Below are positions 16,211 to 25,828 of a DNA stretch of 64,000 nt, one piece after another. The DNA is from Bacillota bacterium. Lineage in GTDB: Bacteria > Bacillota > Clostridia > Christensenellales > SZUA-584. Numbering within the stretch: the first letter of the stretch is position 1; the number at the start of each line of letters is the position of its first letter. The translations under genes and the position numbers were made by a program. Location: assembly GCA_023436115.1 (NCBI GenBank), contig JAEZKQ010000026.1, forward strand, positions 62,001 to 126,000, written 5' to 3'. The notes beneath the pieces were generated by a model. It did not search any database, was not told where the DNA came from, and saw only the letters and a program-made list of their open reading frames with translations.

Positions 16211-17413
16211 CTACCTCGCGATTATCTCTTGATAACGCGCATAAACCACATCCACAATCCGGCGTGCCAGAGAAGCTTTGCTGTCGCTCCCCAGATCTAC
16301 GGATGTGTCGTCACGAAAGTATAAAATGATGTTGTTCTGATCCGCTTCAAACCCCTCGCCTTTGCGCGAGACATCGTTTAAAGCGATAATATCGAGATTC
16401 TTTCCAATCAGTTTTTGCTTTGCACCCTGCTCAAAGTTTTGCGTTTCGGCCGCAAAGCCCATAAGCAGCTGATCCTGCCGTTTAAGAGCGCCCAGCTCTT
16501 TTAAAATATCTTTTGTGCGGACGAGCTCAAGACTTAAGTTTTCGCCCTTTTTGATTTTCTGTGTACTCACATTTTTTGGCGTATAGTCGGCCACAGCAGC
16601 GCTCATCACAATAATGTCAGCATCCTTTGCGTGTTCAAACATTTGCCGTGCCATATCAGCCGCCGATAAAACGTCCACCATTTTCGCCTTTGGCAAAGGC
16701 TCCAGCGATACAGGACCGGAAACAAGCGTGACATCCGCGCCTCTGTCTATAGCAGCCTGCGCAATAGCGTAGCCCATTTTGCCAGTCGATCGGTTGGATA
16801 AAAAACGCACCGGGTCGATCATTTCCCGTGTCGGGCCGGCGGAAACCAGCACTCGGATGCTATGCATATCCTGAAGTGATTTGAGCACATCATTCATGTA
16901 GTCAATGATCTCGGCGGGTTCTTTCATTCGTCCCGACCCCACATCTCCACAGGCAAGCAGGCCCTCGCCCGTATCCATCACATAGTAGCCGCGCTGTTTA
17001 AGCAGCAGAATATTTTGCTGCGTGGCGGTATCGGCATACATCGCCTCGTTCATCGCAGGCGCAAATATTATGGGACACGTAGCCGCCAGCAGTGTGGTCG
17101 TGAGCATGTCGTCCGCGATTCCGACTGCGGCTTTGGCCAGCAAATCGGCAGTTGCGGGCGCAACAATAAGCATGTCTGCCCGTTTTGCGAGCGAGACATG
17201 CTTCACATCAAACTCATCTTTTCTGTCAAACGTGTCGGTGAGAACGGCATTTCCTGTCAGTGTCTCAAATGTAACAGAGCCGATAAACTTCTGCGCGTTA
17301 CGCGTCATCAGCACATGAACATCATAGCCCTGTTTTTTAAGCGCACTGACAAGATAAGCTGTCTTGTACGCGGCAATACCGCCCGATACGCCGACAACGA
17401 CCGTCAGAGGCAT
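16211..17413 (-). CDS. coaBC: bifunctional phosphopantothenoylcysteine decarboxylase/synthase CoaBC
   Basis: 400 residues, carrying out two successive steps of coenzyme A synthesis. The N-terminal flavoprotein decarboxylase CoaC (about 1-180) shows VSGGIAAYK, the catalytic His in KHVSLA, APAMNEAMY and the flexible-flap cysteine in ACGDVGSGRM. The C-terminal CoaB synthetase begins near 190 with SAGPTREMIDPVRFLSN and contains KIKKG and LELVRTKDIL. It starts 4 bases after rpoZ ends. Confidence 0.96.
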   Translation of the reverse strand: MPLTVVVGVSGGIAAYKTAYLVSALKKQGYDVHVLMTRNAQKFIGSVTFETLTGNAVLTDTFDRKDEFDVKHVSLAKRADMLIVAPATADLLAKAAVGIADDMLTTTLLAATCPIIFAPAMNEAMYADTATQQNILLLKQRGYYVMDTGEGLLACGDVGSGRMKEPAEIIDYMNDVLKSLQDMHSIRVLVSAGPTREMIDPVRFLSNRSTGKMGYAIAQAAIDRGADVTLVSGPVSLEPLPKAKMVDVLSAADMARQMFEHAKDADIIVMSAAVADYTPKNVSTQKIKKGENLSLELVRTKDILKELGALKRQDQLLMGFAAETQNFEQGAKQKLIGKNLDIIALNDVSRKGEGFEADQNNIILYFRDDTSVDLGSDSKASLARRIVDVVYARYQEIIAR

Positions 17414-17417
17414 GCGC

Positions 17418-17618
17418 TTAGCCCTCTTCCGGTGTGATGTATGTAATCTTATCCTTAAATATTTCTTTGGCCGCCTGCGAGACAGGGTTTGCCTCGTGTG
17501 AGTCGGTCAAAGGCTCCGCGCCGTCTACCAGCTGTCTTGCCCGCTTGGCCGACTCGACGACAAGCGTATAGCGGCAGTCAACCTTATCTTTGAGTTCACT
17601 GACTCCCGGATACATCAT
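17418..17618 (-). CDS. rpoZ: RNA polymerase omega subunit
   Basis: 66 residues, the normal short length. Omega helps fold and assemble the beta-prime subunit. Family signature: YTLVVESAKRARQL, then NPVSQAAKEIFKDKITY. The start overlaps the gmk stop (ATGA); gmk-rpoZ-coaBC is the common Firmicutes order. Confidence 0.94.
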   Translation of the reverse strand: MMYPGVSELKDKVDCRYTLVVESAKRARQLVDGAEPLTDSHEANPVSQAAKEIFKDKITYITPEEG

Positions 17619-18226
17619 AATGATTCACTCCTTTGCTCATCCAATTTATCTTCATAGCGGGAAACCTTAAGTTTCTCCGCCGTCATGATCGTTTCGATCT
17701 TGCAGACAACTTCATCAACGTTTTCGTTGACGATCACATAATCATATTCTCTTAGAAGTTTAAGCTCCGCACCGGCTTTTCCAAGACGCGTTTCTATTTG
17801 CGCCGGTGTTTCCGTGCCGCGGCTTCTGATACGTTTTTCCAGTTCTTCCATAGACGGAGGCACAAGGAAAATGTAAACACCTTCCGGGTAAGACGCTTTT
17901 ACTTTAAGTGCGCCCTGCACATCGATTTCGAGCAGTACATCCTTGCCTGATTCCACGGCCGCATCCACAAAGCTTTTGGGCGTTCCGTAATAATTGGAGA
18001 ACACATTGGCGTACTCCAAAAACTCTCCCTTTTCTATCAGGCTTTCAAATTCCTGCTTGCTCTTGAAAAAATAGCTGACGCCATCTACTTCTCCGGCACG
18101 CGGTTCTCTCGTTGTACACGAAATAGACAAAGAAATATCACTGCGTTTGCGAAGCAGCGCTTTGCAGACCGTCCCTTTGCCCGTACCCGACGGGCCCGAA
18201 AGGACAATCAATAGTCCTTTTACCAT
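17615..18226 (-). CDS. gmk: guanylate kinase
   Basis: 203 residues. It phosphorylates GMP to GDP. The P-loop is SGPSGTGKGT (about 10-19), followed by the GMP-binding region (TTREPRAGEVDGVSYFF) and VLLEIDVQGALKVK. Full length and in the standard remA-gmk-rpoZ cluster. Confidence 0.97.
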   Translation of the reverse strand: MVKGLLIVLSGPSGTGKGTVCKALLRKRSDISLSISCTTREPRAGEVDGVSYFFKSKQEFESLIEKGEFLEYANVFSNYYGTPKSFVDAAVESGKDVLLEIDVQGALKVKASYPEGVYIFLVPPSMEELEKRIRSRGTETPAQIETRLGKAGAELKLLREYDYVIVNENVDEVVCKIETIMTAEKLKVSRYEDKLDEQRSESL

Positions 18227-18229
18227 GGG

Positions 18230-18490
18230 CTATTCCTCAGAATCGTCGTCTTTGTCCGACAAACGGTGAGCCACTGTCTCCGGCTGTACTGCCGAGAGAA
18301 TCACATGATCACTGTCCGTAATTATGACGGCACGTGTGCGTCTGCCATATGTGGCGTCAATCAGGTTGCCTTTCTGCCTGGCCTCTTGTATGATGCGCTT
18401 TATCGGCGCTGACTCCGGGCTGACAATCGCGATGAGCCTGTTTGCTGATACGATATTGCCAAAACCGATGTTGATAAGCTTAATAGCCAT
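18230..18490 (-). CDS. remA: RemA/YlzA family regulatory protein (DUF370)
   Basis: 86 residues. It matches RemA (MKxINIGFGNIVSANR core, PIKRIIQEARxxG, DATYGRRTRAVIITDS). In B. subtilis RemA is a DNA-binding activator of biofilm matrix and osmoprotection genes. In other genomes it is simply conserved beside gmk. Target genes here are unknown. It lies between yicC and gmk. Confidence 0.92.
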   Translation of the reverse strand: MAIKLINIGFGNIVSANRLIAIVSPESAPIKRIIQEARQKGNLIDATYGRRTRAVIITDSDHVILSAVQPETVAHRLSDKDDDSEE

Positions 18491-18507
18491 CAGCTTCCCT
18501 CCATATA

Positions 18508-19383
18508 TTACTCAATATTTTGAACTTGTTCTCTTATTTTTTCAATGATACTTTTGCCTTCAATGACCGCCGCCGTGATATCGTAGTCAGCAGATTTTGA
18601 ACCGATCGTATTCACCTCGCGGTTCATTTCCTGCACCATAAAATCCAGCTTTCTGCCCACTGCTGCGTCTTCCTCCACGGCTTTGCCAAACTCGCTGATA
18701 TGCGTACCCAACCGCACAATCTCTTCCGTAATATCAGCACGGTCGGCCATCAGAGCGACTTCGGTGTTAAAACGGGCTTCATCGATCTCTGTATTGGCGA
18801 TCAGCTCCGAGATACGCTGTTTAAGCTTTGCTGCATATTCAGCGACCACTTGATCCTTTCGCGCAATAACGCGACAACGTATCGCCTCCAGCGCATCCAG
18901 ACATTCAAGTATGTTGACTTTGAGCGAAGCGCCCTCACGCTCACGCATACCTTCCAGCGCATCAATGGCCATAGTAGAAGCCTTTTGAACAAGATTGGCT
19001 AAGCGGTCTTCATCCTCATCCGCTTCCTGTATCACAATCATGTCGGGAATGCGAATCATGTGAGACAACTGCAAATCATCTTCAATACCCGTTTCCAGCG
19101 CGGCCTGACGCGCCGCACCTAAGTACGAACGCATGAGCCCCAAGTCGGCTGTGGCTGTTTTCGCGTCGCCCGCCAATGCGCTGTAGTTCACAAATACATC
19201 CACACGGCCGCGTGAAAGCCGGTCTTTTATTGTTTTGCGGATAAGTTCCTCTGTGAATCCCAGTGTGCGCGGAATGCGAATATTGATATCCAAAAAACGG
19301 TGATTGACCGTTTTCAGCTCAATCGTGAGCTTTCTTCCGTCTTCCTCGACTTCGGCACGGCCAAAGCCTGTCATACTCCGCAA
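18508..19383 (-). CDS. yicC: YicC/YloC family endoribonuclease
   Basis: 291 residues. The N-terminal YicC domain starts RSMTGFGRAE and the C-terminal DUF1732 domain ends with IREQVQNIE. E. coli YicC has been reported as an endoribonuclease acting on small RNA; the activity here is inferred. TTG 19383 is chosen because the family nearly always begins two or three residues before SMTGFG and AAGGTGGG lies just upstream. ATG 19374 is the alternative. It is the first gene of the long yicC-to-spoVM cluster. Confidence 0.93.
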   Translation of the reverse strand: MRSMTGFGRAEVEEDGRKLTIELKTVNHRFLDINIRIPRTLGFTEELIRKTIKDRLSRGRVDVFVNYSALAGDAKTATADLGLMRSYLGAARQAALETGIEDDLQLSHMIRIPDMIVIQEADEDEDRLANLVQKASTMAIDALEGMREREGASLKVNILECLDALEAIRCRVIARKDQVVAEYAAKLKQRISELIANTEIDEARFNTEVALMADRADITEEIVRLGTHISEFGKAVEEDAAVGRKLDFMVQEMNREVNTIGSKSADYDITAAVIEGKSIIEKIREQVQNIE

Positions 19384-19417
19384 TATAAATTACCCACCTT
19401 GTTCATATTAGTTACTG

Positions 19418-19423
19418 ATTATA
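19418..19423 (-). promoter_or_regulatory. extended -10 promoter for the yicC-to-spoVM cluster
   Basis: On the minus strand a perfect TATAAT (19418-19423) is preceded by TG at the extended -10 position, 35 bases before yicC. No good -35 is seen, as allowed for extended -10 promoters. It is the only convincing promoter before about 14.7 kb of tightly packed genes. Confidence 0.55.
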
Positions 19424-19546
19424 ACACATTACATAGAAAATAATAATCTGTTTCTCTAAAAAGCTTATTATTTTACGGTTTTTCTCGCAATTTCATTTAT
19501 ATAAGGCTTTATACGGGCTTTTAAGTCTTAATTACAATACCTGCCG

Positions 19547-20977
19547 TCACGCCTTGTTAAGCTCTTCTACAGCCAGTTCATTGACGACCTGCGGATTCGC
19601 CTGACCCTTTGTGGCTTTCATCACCTGACCGACAAAGAACGTTAGCGCCTTTTGCTTACCGCCTTTATAATCGGCCACAGGCCCCGGATTCTTGGCAATG
19701 ATATCGCGCAGCATGTCGCGAATCGCATCCGTGTCGCTGATCTGAGCAAGCCCTTTTTTCTCGACAATGACAGCCGGGTCTTCTCCGGTACGAAAGCACT
19801 CCTCAAATACGGCTTTTGCCACTGTAATGTTAACCTTGCCATCGTCAATGAGCTTTAATGTCTGCGCAAGCTGCGAGGGTTTGATTGAGATATCTTCGGG
19901 TGCGATGTTGTCTTCCTTAAGCAACCTCAAAAGATCCGACATGATGATATTGCAGACCTTTTTAGGTTCATTATATTCTTTCAAACACGCGTCAAAGAAC
20001 TCCGCGATGTCGCGTTCCGCTGTGAGCACGCCCGCGTCGTAATCGGACAGGCCCAGTTCGCTGATATACCGCTGTTTCTTGGCGGCTGGAAGCTCCGGCA
20101 AACTGTCTTTGAGCATCTGGATTCTCTCATCTGTCAGCGTAATGGGCACGAGATCGGGGTCTGGGAAATAGCGGTAATCATGCGCTTCTTCCTTGCCGCG
20201 CATGGGATAGCTCTTGCCCTTCACATCGTCAAAACGGCGCGTTTCCTGCTTGATCGTGCCGCCGTCTTGTATCTCGGCAATCTGGCGCGCGCTTTCCGCC
20301 TCAATGGCGCGGAACACCGCTGAAAAGCTGTTCAGATTCTTCATCTCCGTGCGCGTACCCAGCACGTCGCTGCCCTCTTCACGCACCGATATATTCACAT
20401 CGCAGCGCAAAGAGCCCTCCTGCATTTTGCAATCGGACACGCCCGTATATTGCATGATGCTTTTTAGCGCTTCCAAAAACGCTTTGGCTTCTTCCGCGCT
20501 CCGCATATCCGGCTCGGTGACGATTTCAATCAGCGGCACGCCGCAGCGGTTATAGTCCACCGCTGTACCCGCAAAGGCTTCGTGCAGCAGCTTGCCGGCA
20601 TCTTCCTCCATATGGATACGCGTGATGCGGATACGCTTTTCGCCTTTTTCCGTTTTAATATCCACATAGCCCTCTTTGCATATGGGCAGATCAAACTGTG
20701 ATATCTGATAAGCCTTGGGCAAATCGGGATAATAATAACCCTTGCGATCCATCTTGGAAAAGTTCGCGATTTTGCAATTCGTCGCAAGACCGGCTCGTGC
20801 CGCGAATTCAACAACCTTCTCATTAAGAACCGGAAGCACGCCCGGCATGCCTATGCAGATAGGGCAGCAATGCGTATTAGGTTCCCCGCCGAATTTGTTT
20901 TCGCAGGCACAGAATATTTTTGTATTTGTCGCAAGCTCGACGTGAACCTCGAGCCCGATGACTACTTCATAGTTCAT
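19547..20977 (-). CDS. gatB: Asp/Glu-tRNA amidotransferase subunit B
   Basis: 476 residues. With GatA and GatC it converts misacylated Glu-tRNAGln and Asp-tRNAAsn to the amides. The N-terminal kinase-like domain has VIGLEVHVEL and zinc-site cysteines (CACENKFGGEPNTHCCPIC), then KMDRKGYYYPDLPKAYQISQ and the DYRYFPDPDL motif. The C-terminal tRNA-binding YqeY-like tail ends around VGQVMKATKGQANP. It overlaps gatA by 4 bases. Confidence 0.97.
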   Translation of the reverse strand: MNYEVVIGLEVHVELATNTKIFCACENKFGGEPNTHCCPICIGMPGVLPVLNEKVVEFAARAGLATNCKIANFSKMDRKGYYYPDLPKAYQISQFDLPICKEGYVDIKTEKGEKRIRITRIHMEEDAGKLLHEAFAGTAVDYNRCGVPLIEIVTEPDMRSAEEAKAFLEALKSIMQYTGVSDCKMQEGSLRCDVNISVREEGSDVLGTRTEMKNLNSFSAVFRAIEAESARQIAEIQDGGTIKQETRRFDDVKGKSYPMRGKEEAHDYRYFPDPDLVPITLTDERIQMLKDSLPELPAAKKQRYISELGLSDYDAGVLTAERDIAEFFDACLKEYNEPKKVCNIIMSDLLRLLKEDNIAPEDISIKPSQLAQTLKLIDDGKVNITVAKAVFEECFRTGEDPAVIVEKKGLAQISDTDAIRDMLRDIIAKNPGPVADYKGGKQKALTFFVGQVMKATKGQANPQVVNELAVEELNKA

Positions 20978-22446
20978 GATTTGTCTCCTCCCGAAAACGA
21001 CGGTACACCGATGGGCGGCAGCGCCTGCTCCAACGCGTAGGCTGTACGCAGCATCGTCTGTTCTCCCAGAGGCTTCGCGATAAGCTGCACGCCAATGGGA
21101 AGTCCCTCACGGCTTAAGCCAAAAGGCATGGATACCGCCGTGAGCCCCGCGATGTTGACCGGAACGGTGAATATATCCGTCATATACATCTGTATCGGAT
21201 CGCTCTTTTCACCCGCGACAAAGGCCGGTGTGGGGGCTGTGGGCGAAAGTATGCAGTCGTATTTTCCAAACAGTGTATCAAAATCCTGCTTGATTAGCGT
21301 TCTAACCTTTAAAGCCTTTAAGTAATAAGCGTCATAATAACCGGAGCTTAACACGTAGTTGCCCAGCATCATGCGGCGCTTGACCTCAGAGCCAAACCCC
21401 TCGTTACGCGTCTGAATATACATGTCCACAATGCCATCATAATTTTTGGCGCGGTGGCCGTACTTGACACCGTCATAGCGCGACAGGTTCGATGTGGCTT
21501 CGGCAGAAGAGATAATATAGTAGGCGCTTAAGGCATAATCGAAAGTGGGCAACGACGTTTCTTCCACAACTGCGCCCAGGCTCTCGTAGAGTTCAACGGC
21601 TTTCTCCAGCGCTTCTTTGGCATCGGAACCCAAGCCTTGGCCGAAATATTCCTTGGGCAGACCGATTTTAAGTCCTTTCACGCCATCCTTTATACCTGAT
21701 GTAAAATCAGGATAATCCATGTTAATGGAAGTCGAGTCGCGCTTATCATGACCGCAAAGCGCATTCAGTGAATAAGCCGCGTCTTCGATCGTGCGCGTAA
21801 ACGGCCCAATCTGGTCGAGCGACGACGCGAACGCCACGAGTCCGAAACGCGAAACCGCGCCATATGTCGGTTTAAGACCCACAACACCGCAATACGATGC
21901 AGGCTGTCTTATGCTTCCGCCTGTGTCGGAGCCAAGAGCCAAAGGCGCCATGCCTGCCGAAACGGCTGCGGCGCTGCCGCCCGAAGATCCGCCTGGTACA
22001 CGTTTTAAGTCCCAAGGGTTGGCTGTAGTTTGAAAGGCACTGTTTTCCGTGGATGAACCCATAGCAAACTCATCAAGATTGGACTTGGCCAATGTGATGA
22101 TGCCCAGCGATTTAAACCGCTGAATGACATGCGCGTCATAAGGCGGCACGAAATCTTTAAGCATCTTTGAGGAGCAAGTGGTTGGTATGCCCTCGGTACA
22201 GATATTGTCTTTTATGATAGCTGGGATGCCGTCGAAAGCGCTTTTCTGCTCTCCTCTTGCGCGGCGTTCATCCGAGCGTTTGGCTTCCTCTATGGCTGAG
22301 TCTTGGCACACATGATTCAATGCCCGCAGCTGCGGCTCTTTCTCAGCGATTCTGTCCAGCAGTGCGGATACAAGCTCTACCGCGCTGATTTCCTTGGCGG
22401 CAAGCTTGTCCATAGCCTGCTTCATGCTCAATTCGTATGCTTTCAA
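20974..22446 (-). CDS. gatA: Asp/Glu-tRNA amidotransferase subunit A
   Basis: 490 residues, the glutaminase of GatCAB. The amidase signature is complete: the catalytic Lys in IIKDNIC (about residue 80), GGSSGGSAAAVSAG and GSDTGGSIRQPAS holding the cis-Ser and nucleophilic Ser. The start is TTG 22446 with GAGGTGACGCA in front; the next start (ATG, eight codons in) would still leave the whole domain. Confidence 0.96.
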   Translation of the reverse strand: MKAYELSMKQAMDKLAAKEISAVELVSALLDRIAEKEPQLRALNHVCQDSAIEEAKRSDERRARGEQKSAFDGIPAIIKDNICTEGIPTTCSSKMLKDFVPPYDAHVIQRFKSLGIITLAKSNLDEFAMGSSTENSAFQTTANPWDLKRVPGGSSGGSAAAVSAGMAPLALGSDTGGSIRQPASYCGVVGLKPTYGAVSRFGLVAFASSLDQIGPFTRTIEDAAYSLNALCGHDKRDSTSINMDYPDFTSGIKDGVKGLKIGLPKEYFGQGLGSDAKEALEKAVELYESLGAVVEETSLPTFDYALSAYYIISSAEATSNLSRYDGVKYGHRAKNYDGIVDMYIQTRNEGFGSEVKRRMMLGNYVLSSGYYDAYYLKALKVRTLIKQDFDTLFGKYDCILSPTAPTPAFVAGEKSDPIQMYMTDIFTVPVNIAGLTAVSMPFGLSREGLPIGVQLIAKPLGEQTMLRTAYALEQALPPIGVPSFSGGDKS

Positions 22447-22455
22447 TGCGTCACC

Positions 22456-22743
22456 TCATTCAACAACTTTAGGCACAATAAAGCACCCATCTTCGTGTTC
22501 AGGTGCGCCTGCCGTCAGTTTTTCGTTGTCCATACTTTTTTCAACCGTATCAATGCGCAGCACATTCTCTATGCCCTGTATATGCGCTGTCGGCTGTATA
22601 TGACTTGTATCGAGCTCTTCAAGCTTTTGCGCCGTTTTCAGTATCACTTCAAGATGTGCTTGATACTGTGTCTTCTCCTCTTCGCTAAAGCTCAGCCGTG
22701 ATAAAGCGGCGATTTTTTCCACCTCGGATATCGGAACCTGCAT
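22456..22743 (-). CDS. gatC: Asp/Glu-tRNA amidotransferase subunit C
   Basis: 95 residues. The small wrap-around subunit that stabilises GatA against GatB. It starts MQVPISEVEKIAALSRLSF and has the typical ENVLRID and VPKVVE tail. ATG 22743 is preferred over the in-frame ATG at 22758 because GGAGGATGGC lies directly before it and the earlier ATG overlaps that site. Confidence 0.94.
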   Translation of the reverse strand: MQVPISEVEKIAALSRLSFSEEEKTQYQAHLEVILKTAQKLEELDTSHIQPTAHIQGIENVLRIDTVEKSMDNEKLTAGAPEHEDGCFIVPKVVE

Positions 22744-22765
22744 GCCATCCTCCTGCATAATTTAT

Positions 22766-24529
22766 TCAGCTTAAATCATATTTATATGTCGCGTTAAAGC
22801 CGTTTTCACCGTCGTCAATATAATCGATAAAGTATAACACGCCGGGCGCGTCGGATGCAAACCACTCTGTGCCGCACAAAGCAATCTGCTCGTTTGTATC
22901 CGTCTGCGGGTTATATACAAACAATCCATAAGGATACCCTTCCTGAGGATTTTCTATCATCGCATCTATATAATAAACCTTCCCGTCACGGCCAAAACCA
23001 AAATCAATAATACCCGAGTCTTGCGATACCAGTATCGTCTCCCCCGTATCAATATCGCAAAGTTTTAAGTTCGTTAATGTCTGCTCATTTTTCGAGGGCA
23101 GCGCTTCCAGCACAAGAAGCTGATTTGAACTGACATATGAACATAAATCAACGCCGTTGGTTAACTCTCGCCGTGTATCACCGATCTCGTAAACCCGCCC
23201 CGCTGCGCTGTCGGCATAGAACAAACGGTTTTGATGAACGGCAATGCTTCCCGAACCGCTCTGTTCCTCTTCCAATGTTCCGATCTGCATACTGCCATCG
23301 TCAGCAAAAGTACATGAACGCATTTGCATATGCAGCGCATCGTACCCGGTTATCGCATATAACGTATTGTTGATATCCGACCATGCGAATTCAGCTGTTT
23401 GGCTTCCAAAGCCTTCTTCACCCAAGTTGATGAGCGTCGCGTTTTCAAAATCATAGACATACAGCACGCTGTTTTCTATTGACGCGTCCAGCAATGCAAT
23501 ATAGCGTCCGTCCGGTGAAAACGCCGCTTCCTTTATCGAGTAAAACTCGGATATGTCAAGGCTTTGAGACCGCCCGTTGGCAAGTATCCAAAGACGGTCG
23601 GAAAGCAGGTAGCTGTCTTGCTCAAGCGCGGGTTCTTCGGGTTTATATTTTCGGGAAAAGGCAATACGTCCGTCCGCTGATGTGGCAAGATAGTACCCGT
23701 TTTCCAGCAGTACCGGCGTATCTAGATAAGTCCCGTTCTTAATCAGCAGGTTTCTTTGCTCTGCCTTTGAATAATCGATATCATCCGAAAAATCCGGCAA
23801 CGCACCGCTTTGTATTTCGACCACAAAAAGCTTTGTTCCGGGCAGTGTTTCAGATACCTTCGTTTCTATACTGTCCGCATAACTTTGCGCTTCGCCCTGC
23901 GTTTCAAACGGGCTGGAAATCAGCAGTTTGTTTTGAAGATCAGAGCATAACACCGGCTGCATATCAACCGTACCGGGCCACCGTCCTTCCTGATGTTCAT
24001 AAAACGCATTCGCGACACAATAATACTTTTTCTCTTCAGCCGCTGTTCCTGGTGTCACTGTCACTTTCAGGTTTCCCTCATCTTCCTGAACGTCGAAAGA
24101 AGCCTCGGCGGATAACTGAACATAGATAATAAGCGAGTCGCCATCGGCAGGAACCTCGCGGAATACCCCCAGTATAAAATCGGAAAGGGCCCAAGTTTGC
24201 TTTTGCTCATAGTCCCAAAAGCTGATATGGTCAAAGCGTATCATGAGGCGCTGTGGCTGATCCAGCAGCTTGATTTCATATGCAGGCAGTTGTGTCAGCT
24301 TTGTTTCGGTATAGCCGGCTTTCCGGCTCCCGCTGACAAGAGAAAAATCCAGCATAGCCTGCCCATTTTGCTGCGTTATATTGATATCTTTAATATTGAT
24401 GTTTTCCGCAGGCAAATCCACACCACCGGATGCGGTTTGCGGCCCATTATTCGTATCAGACGCAGGAACGCATCCCGCGATCAGTGCGCCGAATATCAAT
24501 AGTACCATCAGCAAAAATAGTTTCTTCAA
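22766..24529 (-). CDS. lipoprotein with AMIN-like and beta-propeller domains, function unknown
   Basis: 587 residues. A lipoprotein signal peptide ends in the lipobox LIAGC (Cys20). Residues about 50-155 look like an AMIN domain (phrases YEIKLLDQPQRLMIRFD and DSLIIYVQLS), a module that places proteins on peptidoglycan or the septum. Around 205-245 is a SPOR-like stretch (SSPFETQGEAQSYADS). From about 270 the sequence has repeated beta-propeller blades of TolB/WD40 type (AAFSPDGRYIALLD and similar). Start TTG 24529 follows AGGGGGGCAGTA. It sits between gatC and the mtaD-like gene, which says nothing clear about its job. An envelope-bound sensor or scaffold is a guess. Confidence 0.75.
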   Translation of the reverse strand: MKKLFLLMVLLIFGALIAGCVPASDTNNGPQTASGGVDLPAENINIKDINITQQNGQAMLDFSLVSGSRKAGYTETKLTQLPAYEIKLLDQPQRLMIRFDHISFWDYEQKQTWALSDFILGVFREVPADGDSLIIYVQLSAEASFDVQEDEGNLKVTVTPGTAAEEKKYYCVANAFYEHQEGRWPGTVDMQPVLCSDLQNKLLISSPFETQGEAQSYADSIETKVSETLPGTKLFVVEIQSGALPDFSDDIDYSKAEQRNLLIKNGTYLDTPVLLENGYYLATSADGRIAFSRKYKPEEPALEQDSYLLSDRLWILANGRSQSLDISEFYSIKEAAFSPDGRYIALLDASIENSVLYVYDFENATLINLGEEGFGSQTAEFAWSDINNTLYAITGYDALHMQMRSCTFADDGSMQIGTLEEEQSGSGSIAVHQNRLFYADSAAGRVYEIGDTRRELTNGVDLCSYVSSNQLLVLEALPSKNEQTLTNLKLCDIDTGETILVSQDSGIIDFGFGRDGKVYYIDAMIENPQEGYPYGLFVYNPQTDTNEQIALCGTEWFASDAPGVLYFIDYIDDGENGFNATYKYDLS

Positions 24530-24547
24530 TACTGCCCCCCTATAGCT

Positions 24548-25828
24548 TTAAGCAAAAAGTTTCGCCGCGTGCATCGACGCTTTTTGCTTGATTTCTTCTA
24601 TATCACCAAACGTAATTTGGCCGTTTTCATAGATGATATCTCCACCCACCATCGTGAGCCTCACATCCGCATCACAGCCGCTGTAAACCATATGGTGCAC
24701 AAGATTAGTACGCGGATAATATCGCGGATTGTCGGTACCTAAAATGATAAGATCTGCCTGCTTGCCAGCTTCCAGCGTACCTGTGATACCGTCCATACCC
24801 AGCGCTTTTGCGCCGTTGACAGTTGCGATATCCACCGCCGTACCGGCCGGAATCAGAGTCGGGTCCAAATTCACGCCTTTTTGCAGCAACGCAATCATCG
24901 TCATCTCTTCCATCATAGATAAATTGTTATTGCTGGCTGCTCCGTCTGTGGCGCAGCTTACATTCACGCCCATCTCCAGCATTTTCGCTACACGCGCGAT
25001 ACCGCTGCCCAGCTTTAAGTTGCTGCCCGGGCAGGAGAGCACGCTGGCACCTTTGCGCGCCATTATGGCCATGTCGTCGTTGCTGAGCCAAACACAATGG
25101 GCCGCCATCAGCGGCAGCTCCAACAACCCTAAGCTGTCCATCAGTGCGATGGGCGTTTTCCCGTGTCTTTTGATACAGTCTTCGTGTTCGCCCTTCGTTT
25201 CGGAGACGTGCACATGGATGCGCAGCCCCAGACGCTGTGCCATGTCGCGCACCTTTTCAAACAAAGCGGGGCTGACTGTATATTCCGCGTGCGGGCCAAT
25301 GGCGGCATCCACACGTTTGTAATCCTTCACAATCTGGGCAAAATCCTCTGCTCTTTTAAGCCGCCCTTCTCCGTTGCCGTCAATATCCAATACGGCAACT
25401 GCAATCAGCGCACGCATGCCTGAATCGTCAGCCGCTTTGGCGATTTGCGCATTGAAATTATACATATCCGAAAAACAAGTGACACCGCCTGCCGCCATTT
25501 CCGCGATGGCAAGCATGCTTCCCCAATAGACGGCCTGTTCATCCAGCTTTTCTTCGGCAGGCCATATACTTTCCTGCAGCCACTTCATTAGCGGCATATC
25601 GTCCGCGTACCCGCGCAGCAGATTCATCGGGATGTGGGTGTGCGTATTCACAAAGCCCGGCGCAATAATGCCGCCGTTTGCGTTGATCGTTCGCGATGCG
25701 GCAATATCCGGCGCGCAGTCTTTCGGCCCGGCATAAACGATACGCTCACCGTCTACGATGACACAACCGTCCGGGCACGTTCTGTCTCCCGATATGATCA
25801 AAAACCCATTTTCGATGCGCAGGCTCAT
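24548..25828 (-). CDS. mtaD: 5-methylthioadenosine/S-adenosylhomocysteine deaminase-like amidohydrolase
   Basis: 426 residues, full length for the TrzN/MtaD branch of metal-dependent amidohydrolases. Metal-site motifs: NTHTHIPMNLLRG, HVHVSETKGEHEDC, AAHCVW and CATDGAASNNNLSM. The family deaminates S-adenosylhomocysteine, methylthioadenosine or adenosine to inosine forms. It overlaps ahcY (ATGA), strongly suggesting a role in S-adenosylhomocysteine disposal. Substrate preference cannot be read from sequence alone. Confidence 0.88.
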   Translation of the reverse strand: MSLRIENGFLIISGDRTCPDGCVIVDGERIVYAGPKDCAPDIAASRTINANGGIIAPGFVNTHTHIPMNLLRGYADDMPLMKWLQESIWPAEEKLDEQAVYWGSMLAIAEMAAGGVTCFSDMYNFNAQIAKAADDSGMRALIAVAVLDIDGNGEGRLKRAEDFAQIVKDYKRVDAAIGPHAEYTVSPALFEKVRDMAQRLGLRIHVHVSETKGEHEDCIKRHGKTPIALMDSLGLLELPLMAAHCVWLSNDDMAIMARKGASVLSCPGSNLKLGSGIARVAKMLEMGVNVSCATDGAASNNNLSMMEEMTMIALLQKGVNLDPTLIPAGTAVDIATVNGAKALGMDGITGTLEAGKQADLIILGTDNPRYYPRTNLVHHMVYSGCDADVRLTMVGGDIIYENGQITFGDIEEIKQKASMHAAKLFA

